The notes: a model not told the origin generated them from the sequence alone. Shown: positions 25,063-33,401, counted from the stretch's first letter. The stretch is DNA of 64,000 nt from Ga0077536 sp943370145 (GCA_943370145.1 CALRPY020000020.1:1-64000); one strand, 5' to 3'. Numbers and translations: made by a program.

Positions 25063-25862
25063 CGAAAATCGAAGGACATCAGGCAAGAAAGCAGTTTGGC
25101 CAGAACTTCCTGGTGGACCAGCGCGTCATCGAGGACATTCTGTCGATCGTCGATGCGCGTCCAAACGACACCGTCGTCGAAATCGGTCCCGGGCTCGGCG
25201 CGCTGACCACCGGGCTGGTCAGGACCGGCGCCAGGGTGCATGCGATAGAGATCGATCGCTCGTTGATTCCGCGCCTGCAGGACAAATTCGCACGCGATGC
25301 GAACTTCAGCCTGCTGGCCCAGGACGCGCTGACCGTGGATTTCGGGGCGCTGCGCGGGACAGCAACGTCCCTGCGGGTCGTCGGCAACCTGCCCTACAAC
25401 ATTTCGACTCCCCTGCTCTTCCACCTGCTGGACGCGCTGGACGTCATCTCCGACATCACGGTGATGCTGCAACTCGAAGTGGCAGAGCGTCTGGCCGCCG
25501 CGCCGGCCTGCGGAGACTTCGGCCGCCTGAGCGTGGCCTGCCAGGCCTGCTGCAAGGTCGATCTCGTGCTCGCGGTGCCACCCTGGAGCTTCGACCCGAA
25601 GCCCAAGGTGGATTCCGCGGTGGTGCGGCTGACGCCGCTGGCGACCTTACCCCCCGCGCCCCTGCGCGCGGCGCTGGCGCGAATCACGCAGAGAGCATTC
25701 TCGCTGCGCCGCAAGGTGCTGCGGCACAGTCTGGGCACCCTGTTTTCAACGGCGGAGCTGGAAACTTGCGGAATCAGCGAGCGGCAGCGCCCGGAGGAAG
25801 TGACGGTCAGCCAGTATGTGGCGCTTGCGGAGCTGTGCCTGGCTCGCCTGGCGGGGCGCTGA
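25059..25862 (+). CDS. rsmA: 16S rRNA dimethyladenosine transferase (RsmA/KsgA)
   Basis: A 267-residue SAM methyltransferase that dimethylates two adjacent adenines in the 3' hairpin of 16S rRNA late in 30S assembly. GQNFLVD opens the protein, EIGPGLGALT binds SAM and NLPYNISTPLLF is the NLPY catalytic motif. It overlaps pdxA by four bases. In E. coli apaG and apaH follow directly; here they lie about 7 kb further on, and the convergent aroE gene comes next. Confidence 0.97.
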   Translation: MTKIEGHQARKQFGQNFLVDQRVIEDILSIVDARPNDTVVEIGPGLGALTTGLVRTGARVHAIEIDRSLIPRLQDKFARDANFSLLAQDALTVDFGALRGTATSLRVVGNLPYNISTPLLFHLLDALDVISDITVMLQLEVAERLAAAPACGDFGRLSVACQACCKVDLVLAVPPWSFDPKPKVDSAVVRLTPLATLPPAPLRAALARITQRAFSLRRKVLRHSLGTLFSTAELETCGISERQRPEEVTVSQYVALAELCLARLAGR

Positions 25863-26140
25863 GCGCCGATGCCGGCACGACGGTTTTACTCACAGAAACT
25901 GTGGATAACTCTGTGCACAAAGCCGTGTTTCGAGTTTTGCAGCCGAATTTGAGCGTCTCCCGTTCAAAACGGTCAAGATTTGGTCAGATACCGTGTGCTC
26001 ATTTCAGATCAGATAGTTAAGTCCGCTACCTGTGAACGAATCTGGTAATAAAACCTAACCCACGACCACTGAAGCGTAATTGAACCCATGCTGTGCATAA
26101 GCGCGGGCGCGGGCCCGGTTTCCAATAGCGCTTGAAGCAC
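25863..26140. other. AT-richer rsmA/aroE junction with DnaA-box-like sites
   Basis: Three sites on one strand read TGTGGATAA (25900-25908), TGTGCACAA (25912-25920) and TGTGCATAA (26092-26100). Two of them are exact matches to the complement of TTATNCACA and one has a single mismatch. The first two are 12 bases apart. A CACAG-AAA-CTGTG palindrome (25891-25903) overlaps the first. The region is much AT-richer than its flanks. It could be a DnaA-binding or titration site or part of a replication origin, but no dnaA, dnaN, mnmG or parA/B gene is nearby. Confidence 0.45.
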
Positions 26141-26989
26141 CTATCCGCGATTGCGGAGCGCTGCAATCACCGGTGCGGTCGCCGGCTTGACGCCGTGCCA
26201 GTGCTCGAAGGCCGCAGCCGCCTGCTCGACCAGCATGCCCAGGCCATCGACCCTCTGGACGACCCCTGATTCGCGCGCCCAGCGCAGGAAGGGCGTCTCC
26301 GTGGCCCCGTAGACAAGGTCATAGCAGGCGGTTTCCACACCCACGGCTGAAGCCGACACGTCCGGGCTGTGCGATGAGGTCACTCCCAGCGAAGTGCCGT
26401 TGACGATGAGGTCGAAGGCACGTGCGTACCGGGCATCGAGGGCGGCCACGTCCACCTCGCCCAGGTGTGCGAAGCGCGCCCGCAGCGCCTCGGCCTTCTC
26501 AGACGTGCGGTTTGCGATCGTCAGCGCCGCAGCGCCGGCTGCGAGCAGCGCCGGCACCACTCCCCGCACCGCCCCGCCGGCGCCAAGCAGCAGCACCCGC
26601 GCGCCGGCCAGCGGAAACCGGTGACTCCGCAGGTCGGCCACGAGGCCGATGCCGTCGGTGTTGTCGGCGAGGACCTGCCCAGCGGCATCGAAACTCAACA
26701 CGTTGGCCGCCCCCGCCAGCGCCGCGCGCTCGGTCGCGACCGTCGCCAGGCCGTAGGCCTCTTCCTTCAAGGGAACGGTGACATTGACACCCAGTATTCC
26801 GTCGGCCTGGAAATCCCGGAGCGTGGAGGCCAGGGTACCGGGTGCGACGTCGCGCTTCTCGTAGCGAAGCGCAATACCGAACTGTTCGGCGAACAGGCGG
26901 TGGATGAGTGGCGATCGGCTGTGCCTGATTGGAGAGCCGATGACGAGGCAGCGCCGGGTGGCGATGCCGGAGGATGAATTGACTGTCAC
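26141..26989 (-). CDS. aroE: Shikimate dehydrogenase (NADP)
   Basis: A 282-residue enzyme reducing 3-dehydroshikimate in aromatic amino acid synthesis. The substrate domain has GSPIRHSRSPLIHRLF and the catalytic lysine in NVTVPLKEEAY, with DNTDGIGL after it. The NADP fold carries LGAGGAVRGVVPALL and the NRTSEKA phosphate-binding turn. The GTG at 26989 falls 17 bases after the stop of the cNMP-rhodanese gene, and the longer in-frame extension to 27145 only overlaps that gene, so GTG is preferred. The two genes probably share a transcript. Confidence 0.95.
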   Translation of the reverse strand: MTVNSSSGIATRRCLVIGSPIRHSRSPLIHRLFAEQFGIALRYEKRDVAPGTLASTLRDFQADGILGVNVTVPLKEEAYGLATVATERAALAGAANVLSFDAAGQVLADNTDGIGLVADLRSHRFPLAGARVLLLGAGGAVRGVVPALLAAGAAALTIANRTSEKAEALRARFAHLGEVDVAALDARYARAFDLIVNGTSLGVTSSHSPDVSASAVGVETACYDLVYGATETPFLRWARESGVVQRVDGLGMLVEQAAAAFEHWHGVKPATAPVIAALRNRG

Positions 26990-27005
26990 GCGAGGATGAC
27001 GCTCG

Positions 27006-28055
27006 TCACGCCTGCGTGGCGCCGACGCCTCCCTTGAGCACATAAGTCTGGAAGCCGCGTTCACTGAGGAGGAATGCCGCCGCGGAGCTGCGGCGCCCGG
27101 TATCGCAGTAGACGATGTACGGGACCTTGGGATCCAGGGCGTCAACCTTCAGGCGCAGCATGAACAGCGGAATGTTGATGCTGCCCGGGATACCGGTGTT
27201 CGCATGTTCGCTCTCGAGGCGCACATCGAGGAATTGCGCGCCGCGCGCAACCTTGTCCTGCGCCTGCTCGAAGCTCAGCCAGTTCAGCATTGGCGCCTTC
27301 AGCAGGGCGTTGAAGTCGTCCTTCGACAGGCGCATCAGCACGCCATCGGTTTCCATCGTGACGCTCGCATTGCGCTTGGCTTCGGACAGCAGGGCCTCCT
27401 CGCCAAACGCGTCGCCATCCTTGAGCGTGGCCAGGGTCAGTTCGGTGCCGGTCTTGGATGCCCGGGTGACCTTCGCGCGGCCGGACTTGATGATGTAGTA
27501 GTAATCACCCTCGTCGCCCTGCCTGATGACGCTCTGCCCCGCACGCAGCGGGACTTCCTGCATGCGCATGAACATCGCCTGGATGTTGGCCGGCGGAATC
27601 TGCAGGAAAGCTCGCGACTGGAGAATGCGCGTCATCCAGTCAGTGTCGTCGTCTTCGCCGCCGTTGGCCTGGATTTCACTGACCTCGATGCCCGACAGCT
27701 GGTCCCAGGTCAGGAGGATGTCGAGGAGATCGCTGTCGACGCGGGTCAACTTGCAATCGGTTTTGGCCTTCGCGGTCTGCTGTTTCGGCTGCTGGTTCGC
27801 CAGCGGATGCCTGGCAACGTCGGAATCGTGCGCAACCGTGGTGACACGGCCGGCGCCGTCGGTGAGCGTGACCTGCCCTTCGAGCAGATAGGTGGACTTG
27901 CGGTCGTGATCCCCGGCCTTGAAGATGATCCTGCCCGCGGGAACTTCCTCGACGTAAGCCTTGGCCGCGAGTTCCTGGAAGTTCTCACTGTTCAGCGCAT
28001 TGGCGGGCACCAGTGAACGCAGCACCGCCCTGTCTACGAGTTTCTGCTCAGCCAT
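27006..28055 (-). CDS. Tandem cNMP-binding domain / rhodanese fusion protein
   Basis: A 349-residue soluble protein starting at MAEQKLVDRAV with GAAG-type ribosome-binding sequence just upstream. A first cyclic-nucleotide-type fold (about 20-115) lacks the phosphate-binding cassette and is probably structural. A second (about 135-245) has an intact cassette, FGEEALLSEAKRNASV, with the Arg that contacts the cyclic phosphate. The C-terminal rhodanese (about 255-345) has its active-site cysteine in CDTGRRSSAA. There is no DNA-binding helix-turn-helix, so it is not a CRP-type regulator. It may couple cAMP level to a sulfurtransferase or redox reaction. The cyclase at 5165-7414 could supply the ligand. 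Confidence 0.88.
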   Translation of the reverse strand: MAEQKLVDRAVLRSLVPANALNSENFQELAAKAYVEEVPAGRIIFKAGDHDRKSTYLLEGQVTLTDGAGRVTTVAHDSDVARHPLANQQPKQQTAKAKTDCKLTRVDSDLLDILLTWDQLSGIEVSEIQANGGEDDDTDWMTRILQSRAFLQIPPANIQAMFMRMQEVPLRAGQSVIRQGDEGDYYYIIKSGRAKVTRASKTGTELTLATLKDGDAFGEEALLSEAKRNASVTMETDGVLMRLSKDDFNALLKAPMLNWLSFEQAQDKVARGAQFLDVRLESEHANTGIPGSINIPLFMLRLKVDALDPKVPYIVYCDTGRRSSAAAFLLSERGFQTYVLKGGVGATQA

Positions 28056-28236
28056 TCTTCTAGCGCTACCCGTGAATCTTCCGCGAACCGCGGGACCGTG
28101 ATTGAGACGACCGGCCTGGGCGCAGCCGCCCGACCTCACAATCTCTTGTGGCTCCAGTACCACCTATCTATTGTATGCACGCTTTCTCGTCGTTTGAAAG
28201 TTGACCCCAACCACCGCACACACTCCGGAGCATGCA

Positions 28237-28473
28237 ATGGAAAAGCCCGTCTGCGCACAGAATTCGCCGATCAAAGTCGACCTCGAGGCAGGACAGTACT
28301 GGTGGTGCTCGTGCGGCCTGTCCAAGAAGCAGCCCTTCTGCGATGGCTCGCACAAGGGCACTTCGTTCAGCCCGCAGATGATCAAGCTCGAGCAGCCGCA
28401 GACGCTGTGGCTGTGCGCCTGCAAGAAGACATCGAAGGCGCCCAACTGCGACGGCTCGCACAAGAACCCCTGA
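28237..28473 (+). CDS. Double CDGSH iron-sulfur protein
   Basis: A 78-residue protein with two complete CDGSH-type 2Fe-2S motifs: CSCGLSKKQPFCDGSH and CACKKTSKAPNCDGSH. Each supplies three Cys and one His ligand, as in tandem mitoNEET-like bacterial proteins. The ATG at 28237 has GGAG 6 bases upstream. An in-frame TTG at 28201 is less likely. It is divergent from the cNMP-rhodanese gene and converges on amtB. The role of such bacterial proteins in iron-sulfur or redox handling is not firmly known. Confidence 0.92.
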   Translation: MEKPVCAQNSPIKVDLEAGQYWWCSCGLSKKQPFCDGSHKGTSFSPQMIKLEQPQTLWLCACKKTSKAPNCDGSHKNP

Positions 28474-28483
28474 TGTCGACGCT

Positions 28484-28514
28484 CGCCGCGGCGCCGGCAG
28501 GCCCGGCCGCGGCG
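28484..28514. terminator. GC-rich stem-loop between CDGSH gene and amtB
   Basis: CGCCGCGG at 28484-28491 pairs with CCGCGGCG at 28507-28514; the 15-base loop contains a further small GC-rich stem. It sits between two convergent genes. No T-tract is present, so termination here would need Rho or simply reflects 3'-end protection. Confidence 0.4.
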
Positions 28515-28560
28515 AATGCCACCACGCACGACAGGGTGCGTGGCGGACCCGCAGCCCGGC

Positions 28561-29844
28561 TCACAGCGTGTAGGCGCGCTCCCCGTGATCGCTGAGGTCG
28601 AGGCCCTCGGTCTCGGCTTCAGCGCCGACCCGCAGCCCGATCGTCGCATCGATCAGCTTCAGCATCACGGCCGTCGCCAGCGCGGACCAGGCGCCCGATG
28701 CAAGCACCGCGATGGCCTGGACCATCACCTGACGGGACATCGTCACGCCCTCCGCGAAGCCGACACCGCCGAACTCCCGCGCGACGAACACACCCGTGAG
28801 GAGCGTGCCGAGAATGCCGCCCACGCCGTGTACCGGAAAGACGTCCAGCGAGTCGTCGATGCGCAGCACCCGTTTCACGTAATGCGTCGCGCAGTAGCAG
28901 ACGATGCCCGCGCTGACGCCAATCGCGACGGCCGCGGCCGGCCCCACGAAACCTGATGCCGGGGTGATGGTGCCGAGCCCTGCGACCATGCCGGTGACGA
29001 TGCCGAGGGCGCTGGGCTTGCCATAACGCAGCCATTCGATCGACATCCACGCCAACGCACCTGCCGCCGCCGACAGGTGGGTCACCAGCATCGCCATGCC
29101 CGCACTGCCATTCGCGGCGAGCGCGCTGCCGGCATTGAAGCCGAACCAACCGACCCACAGCATCGCTGCGCCGGCCACGGTCAGGGTCATGTTGTGCGGC
29201 GCCATCGAGGTTTCGGGAAAGCCTCGCCTGCGACCCAGCATCACAGCCGCGACGAGAGCCGCAACGCCGGCGTTGACGTGGACGACCGTACCGCCCGCGT
29301 AATCCAGCACCCCCATCCGCGCGAGCCAGCCGCCCCCCCACACCCAATGGCATACGGGGACATAGACGAGCAGCAGCCACAGGGTCGAGAACAGCATGAC
29401 TGCCGAGAATTTCATGCGTTCGGCGAAGGCGCCGATGATCAGCGCGGGCGTGATGATGGCGAAGGTCATCTGGAACATCACGAACACGGTCTCCGGGACC
29501 GCACCGGACATCGACTCGCGCGACACGCCCGTCAGCCATTGCTTGCCGCCGCCAATCCACGCCTGGAGTGAACCGCCGTCGCCGAAGGCGAGACCGTAAC
29601 CCACGGCAAACCACAGCAGCGATGCAACGCAGGTGATGGCGAAGCACTGCATCAGGAGGGACAGCACATTCTTGGTACGGACCAGCCCGGCGTAGAAAAA
29701 GGCCAGACCCGGCAGGGTCATGAACAGCACGAGCGCGGTCGAGACGAGCAACCAGGCCGAGTCACCGCTGCTCAGCTCGGCAGCCGATGCCGGCACCGCG
29801 CCGAGCAGGCCGACCGTGAAAATCGCCATCGCAGGAATACGCAT
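28561..29844 (-). CDS. amtB: Ammonium transporter AmtB
   Basis: A 427-residue ammonium channel with a cleavable signal peptide (MRIPAMAIFTVGLLGAVPASA) and about 11 membrane helices. FYAGLVRTKN, the GGTVVHVNAG helix with the first pore histidine and VHGVGGILGTLLTGVF with the second pore histidine identify it. The start ATG at 29844 is preceded by a strong GGGAGGGGAG ribosome-binding site; longer in-frame extension has no support. glnK lies 420 bases upstream on the same strand and a sigma-54-type promoter at 29948-29963 lies between, so amtB can be transcribed alone under nitrogen limitation. Confidence 0.96.
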   Translation of the reverse strand: MRIPAMAIFTVGLLGAVPASAAELSSGDSAWLLVSTALVLFMTLPGLAFFYAGLVRTKNVLSLLMQCFAITCVASLLWFAVGYGLAFGDGGSLQAWIGGGKQWLTGVSRESMSGAVPETVFVMFQMTFAIITPALIIGAFAERMKFSAVMLFSTLWLLLVYVPVCHWVWGGGWLARMGVLDYAGGTVVHVNAGVAALVAAVMLGRRRGFPETSMAPHNMTLTVAGAAMLWVGWFGFNAGSALAANGSAGMAMLVTHLSAAAGALAWMSIEWLRYGKPSALGIVTGMVAGLGTITPASGFVGPAAAVAIGVSAGIVCYCATHYVKRVLRIDDSLDVFPVHGVGGILGTLLTGVFVAREFGGVGFAEGVTMSRQVMVQAIAVLASGAWSALATAVMLKLIDATIGLRVGAEAETEGLDLSDHGERAYTL

Positions 29845-30264
29845 GAACTCCCCTCCCGAAATCTGCTTTTCTTGTGTGATGACGCACGCGCATTCCGCGC
29901 GGCGGCGACATGTACAGGCACGCGTGGCACGCGCCCCGTTTCGGGGCTGCAGCTTGCATGCCAGCGGGGAGAAATGACCGTTTTGGTGCGGAATCAGCGT
30001 GATTCGGTCGAGCTTGCCCAAATCCGAATCATCGCCAGCGAGATCCATCTGAGTGCAATGAAAAGGGCATCCGCCCACAAAAGGTGCATTCGTGGCATCA
30101 GGGCGACAGGGGTGCCCGCAGCGGGGCCGCAGACCGCGCGGCTCGAATCAGGCGTCAGGGCTGGGGAATGGCAAAATGGCCTCCCGCGCACCCGGCGCGT
30201 GGGAGACGCCGGGCCACGGGGGGACGGAAGACACGACGAGGGTCGAACCCGGCATCACACCGGG
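29845..30264 (-). other. 420-base glnK/amtB spacer
   Basis: No gene is visible. It holds the sigma-54-type element at 29948-29963. A hairpin follows glnK at 30181-30205 (CTCCC-GCGC ... GCGC-T-GGGAG with one bulge) and may end the glnK transcript. GGTGC half-sites at about 29986 and 30083 resemble NtrC half-sites but do not form clean palindromes. Confidence 0.5.
29948..29963 (-). promoter_or_regulatory. Sigma-54 promoter for amtB
   Basis: Read on the minus strand the element is TGGCAT-GCAAG-CTGCA, with GG and GC separated by exactly 10 bases as required for the -24/-12 elements. It differs from TGGCAC-N5-TTGCA at two positions. The start site would be near 29937, about 93 bases before the amtB ATG. 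The glnK element upstream has the same CTGCA -12 box. Confidence 0.6.
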
Positions 30265-30603
30265 CTAGAGCGCATCGACACCCGTTTCGCCAGTCCTGAT
30301 GCGCATCACGTTCACCAGCTCGGTGACGAAAATCTTGCCGTCGCCGATCTTGCCGGTATTCGTGGCCTTCGCGATCGCCTCGATGACTTCGTCGACCTTG
30401 TCGTCCGACACGGCGACTTCCAGTTTGGACTTGGGAAGGAAATCAACGACGTATTCCGCACCACGATAGAGCTCCGTATGGCCCTTCTGCCGGCCGAAGC
30501 CCTTGACCTCGGTCACCGTGAGCCCCTGCACGCCGATTTCGGACAGTGCCTCACGCGCATCGTCGAGTTTGAAAGGTTTAATGATTGCAGTCACAAGCTT
30601 CAT
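30265..30603 (-). CDS. glnK: PII nitrogen regulatory protein (GlnK/GlnB)
   Basis: A 112-residue PII protein of exactly the usual length. The T-loop is intact with uridylylation tyrosine Y51 in YRGAEYVVDF, and the B- and C-loop motifs DGKIFV and RIRTGE bind ATP/ADP and 2-oxoglutarate. The start ATG at 30603 has GGAGTGAG upstream. Its partnership with amtB downstream favours GlnK over GlnB: GlnK blocks the AmtB pore when nitrogen is plentiful. A sigma-54-type promoter lies about 245 bases upstream. Confidence 0.93.
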   Translation of the reverse strand: MKLVTAIIKPFKLDDAREALSEIGVQGLTVTEVKGFGRQKGHTELYRGAEYVVDFLPKSKLEVAVSDDKVDEVIEAIAKATNTGKIGDGKIFVTELVNVMRIRTGETGVDAL

Positions 30604-31036
30604 AGTCTCACTCCGGATTCTCAGTCTTTCGCCGCTTTCACGCGGCCCATGGCCCACGCGGTGGACATTTCCCGTCATGTCGTTCGCCGCCGGTTGACCT
30701 TCGATTCTCTGCCCCACCGTATCCCATGGCGGACATGGAAGCCGGCCCCACAACGTGGCTAATATATCGCATGCGCTGCGGGGCTCGTCGCGCCACTCAC
30801 CGGTTGCCCGGCAAACGATGCGCTCAACCTTGGCCCTGATTGATTTGCAGCTAACGTGCCATGAATCGTGAGGAGCGGCCCAGGGTTGGACCCGCGGGCC
30901 ACGATTCGGGGTTTCACGCGCTTTCAGGGCGCAAGCCGTGAACCGCCGCGCAGCGACGGCCCACGGATGGCGACCGGAAACGCCCCAAATAGATGCATTG
31001 CGACTGTCGACACGGAACGTGCCCTGCGAACGACGC
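30604..31036. other. 433-base divergent spacer between glnK and ubiK
   Basis: No gene is visible. It holds the sigma-54-type element for glnK (30846-30861) and, just upstream of it, an 8-bp inverted repeat GAATCGTG (30863-30870) / CACGATTC (30900-30907). About 230 bases of untranslated leader would precede glnK if that promoter is used. Confidence 0.5.
30846..30861 (-). promoter_or_regulatory. Sigma-54 promoter for glnK
   Basis: On the minus strand it reads TGGCAC-GTTAG-CTGCA: a perfect -24 box, correct 10-base GG-to-GC spacing, and one mismatch in the -12 box. The start site would be near 30836. An inverted repeat at 30863-30907 directly upstream may bind a regulator, but it is not a canonical NtrC site. 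Confidence 0.65.
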
Positions 31037-31318
31037 ATGCCTGCAAACGGAGTCACGAATTTGAAAGCGCCCAGCGCAACCATCGAAAAGATCCTCGAGC
31101 AGATTGCCGTGCTCGCACCCGCGGGCGGCAGCGCGGCGCGCGAGGAATTGCGGGCGCTGCTCAACGCATCCTTCTCCAGCATGCTGAGCCGGATGAACCT
31201 GGTGTCGCGTGAAGAGTTCGACGCCCAGGCCGCGCTGCTCGCCCGGGCCAGGGAAAAGCTCGAGGCACTGGAGGCAAGACTCGCCGCCCTGGAGCAGGAC
31301 GACGCCGCGGGTCGCTGA
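31037..31318 (+). CDS. ubiK: Ubiquinone biosynthesis accessory factor UbiK
   Basis: A 93-residue protein of the UbiK/YqiC (membrane fusogenic, BMFP) family. After a short variable N terminus comes an amphipathic helix and then the hallmark LVSREEFDAQAALLARAREKLEALEARLAALE coiled coil (given here as positions about 53-85). UbiK helps UbiJ and the Ubi complex in aerobic ubiquinone synthesis. Start at ATG 31037; a TTG at 31061 is an alternative. It lies upstream of comM, the same neighbour as in many Gammaproteobacteria. Confidence 0.87.
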   Translation: MPANGVTNLKAPSATIEKILEQIAVLAPAGGSAAREELRALLNASFSSMLSRMNLVSREEFDAQAALLARAREKLEALEARLAALEQDDAAGR

Positions 31319-31414
31319 CCCTTCCGGCCCGACTGGTTTCCGAGGTCCGCCACAGGACGTGGCGGTCTCCCCGCGCGGCGCGCGGACCAACCCAATCGAA
31401 GCAAGGAGCGCTTC

Positions 31415-32935
31415 ATGTCGATCGCCATTGCCTACAGCCGCGCGCTGTTCGGTATCACTGCCCCCGGCGTCGCGGTGGAAACCCACCTCTCGAACGGCCT
31501 GCCCGCCTTCAACCTCGTCGGCCTGCCGGAAACCTCGGTCCGCGAAAGCAGGGAGCGGGTGCGCTCGGCAATCCTGAACGCGGGCTTCGAGTTTCCGGCG
31601 CGGCGCATCACGATCAATCTCGCGCCGGCCGATCTCCCCAAGGAGGGCACCCGCTACGACGCCGCAATCGCGCTGAGCATCCTCGCCGCGTCCGGCCAGC
31701 TGCCGGCCGCGGCCCTGGCCGAACTCGAGGTCGTCGCCGAACTCGCGCTGACGGGCGAGCTGCGAGGCGTGCGCGGCATCATGCCCGCCGCGCTGGCCGC
31801 TGGGGCCGCCCGGCGTTCACTGCTGGTCGCGCCCGACAATCAAAGCGAAGCCTCGCTCGTCGACGGATTGGCCGTCTATGCGGCGGACAGCCTGCATGCG
31901 CTCGCCGGCCACCTGACGGGCCAGCGCCGGCTCCAGCCCTGCACGCGCGCATCCCGGCCAGCCGAGGCGACGGACGACAGCGGTCCCGACATGGCGGACG
32001 TGCAGGGCCAGCACTTCGTGAAACGGGCGCTCGAAGTCGCCGCCGCCGGCGGTCACAACCTGTTGATGAGCGGTCCGCCCGGCACCGGCAAGACCATGCT
32101 GGCGTCACGACTGCCGGGCCTGCTGCCGCCACTGCGCGACGCCGAGGCCTTCGAAGTCGCAAGCATCTGCTCCATCGCCGGCCAGCCGCGCGCCCCGGAG
32201 GACTGGCGGCGGCGCCCGTTCCGGGCCCCGCATCACACCAGTTCAGCCGTCGCGCTGGTCGGCGGCGGCGCCATTCCCCGGCCCGGAGAGGTATCGCTTG
32301 CGCATCATGGCGTGCTGTTCCTCGACGAGCTGCCGGAATTCAGTCGCCGCACGCTCGAGGTCCTGCGCGAGCCATTGGAGACAGGCCATGTCACCATCGC
32401 TCGCGCGGCGGCGACCCTGGGCTTTCCAGCGCACTTCCAGCTCGTCGCGACGATGAATCCCTGTCCCTGCGGCTATGCCGGCGATCCGGTCACGCCATGC
32501 ACCTGCGGGCCCGAGCAGATCCGGCAATATCGCGCGCGTCTGTCAGGCCCCCTGCTCGACCGGATCGACCTGCAGACCGCGGTGCCACGTGAACGCGACT
32601 GGCTGCGGCCGCGCGTCGCGCGACCGGGCGAGACCAGCGCCACAGTCAGGACCCGCGTGGCCGGCGCGCACCGTGTCCAGATCGAACGCCAGCAGAAGCT
32701 GAACGCGCGCCTGACCGTACGGGAGCTCGCCCTGTACGCCCCCCTGCACGAGGAAGCGCAGGAATTCCTCGCCGATGCGTTCGAGCATTTCCGGCTCACC
32801 GCGCGCAGCTACCACCGGCTCGTCAAGATCGCCCGCACGATTGCGGACCTGGCGGGACGTGCGCGCGTGGAGCAGGAAGACCTCGCCGAAGCGCTCGGCC
32901 TGCGGCGGATGGAAACGTCGCGCAGCGGCGCTTGA
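31415..32935 (+). CDS. comM: YifB/ComM family Mg-chelatase-like AAA+ ATPase
   Basis: A 506-residue AAA+ protein, the same length as E. coli YifB. The N-terminal ChlI-type Lon-protease-like domain (about 1-165) opens SIAYSRALFGITAPGV. The ATPase has Walker A GPPGTGKTM near residue 213, Walker B FLDELPEF, and an Mg-chelatase insert with CPCGYAGDP and CTCGPEQI cysteines that may bind zinc. A C-terminal helical domain closes it. In Vibrio cholerae ComM is a branch-migration helicase for natural transformation. Co-location with ubiK matches other Gammaproteobacteria. Confidence 0.95.
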   Translation: MSIAIAYSRALFGITAPGVAVETHLSNGLPAFNLVGLPETSVRESRERVRSAILNAGFEFPARRITINLAPADLPKEGTRYDAAIALSILAASGQLPAAALAELEVVAELALTGELRGVRGIMPAALAAGAARRSLLVAPDNQSEASLVDGLAVYAADSLHALAGHLTGQRRLQPCTRASRPAEATDDSGPDMADVQGQHFVKRALEVAAAGGHNLLMSGPPGTGKTMLASRLPGLLPPLRDAEAFEVASICSIAGQPRAPEDWRRRPFRAPHHTSSAVALVGGGAIPRPGEVSLAHHGVLFLDELPEFSRRTLEVLREPLETGHVTIARAAATLGFPAHFQLVATMNPCPCGYAGDPVTPCTCGPEQIRQYRARLSGPLLDRIDLQTAVPRERDWLRPRVARPGETSATVRTRVAGAHRVQIERQQKLNARLTVRELALYAPLHEEAQEFLADAFEHFRLTARSYHRLVKIARTIADLAGRARVEQEDLAEALGLRRMETSRSGA

Positions 32936-33011
32936 GCGCCGGATCGCCCCTTCACGGCCGCCCTTTACCGGCACGCGGGGAAACCCTACAGTTCGGGCAG
33001 CCCGAAATGGA

Positions 33012-33401
33012 ATGAAGTACGTGAGCGGCAAGCAGCACGAGATCAAGATTTCAGCGCAACCCCAGTACCTCATCGAGCAGTCCGAGCCGGCGCGCAATCG
33101 CTACGTGTTCGCGTACACGATCACGATCGAAAACGCCGGCAGCGTCCCCGCGCAGCTGGTCTCGCGGCACTGGATCATCACCGACGCGATGGGCCAGGTG
33201 CAGGAAGTCCGCGGTGAGGGGGTGGTGGGTGAACAGCCGCTGCTCGCACCCGGCGAGCGCTTCCAGTACACCAGCGGAGCAGTCCTGGAGACGCCAGTCG
33301 GCACGATGCAGGGGTCCTACCAGATGGTCGCCGACGACGGCGAGCGCTTCGACGCCCAGATTCCGCTGTTCCGCCTGGCCGTCCCCAACGTCCTGCACTG
33401 A
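33012..33401 (+). CDS. apaG: Co2+/Mg2+ efflux protein ApaG
   Basis: A 129-residue immunoglobulin-like protein. YVFAYTITIENAG, LVSRHWIITDA, VRGEGVVGEQP and FQYTSGAVLETPVGTMQGSYQM are the family core. The ATG at 33012 gives the typical length (E. coli 125). It precedes apaH by 27 bases, the usual pair, though rsmA, normally just upstream, is 7 kb away here. Its mechanism is not settled; it was linked to cobalt/magnesium resistance. Confidence 0.95.
   Translation: MKYVSGKQHEIKISAQPQYLIEQSEPARNRYVFAYTITIENAGSVPAQLVSRHWIITDAMGQVQEVRGEGVVGEQPLLAPGERFQYTSGAVLETPVGTMQGSYQMVADDGERFDAQIPLFRLAVPNVLH

Noticed and set aside
29981..30090. NtrC-type binding sites upstream of amtB
   Set aside because: Only isolated GGTGC half-sites are present; no clean TGCACC-N5-GGTGCA palindrome could be found.
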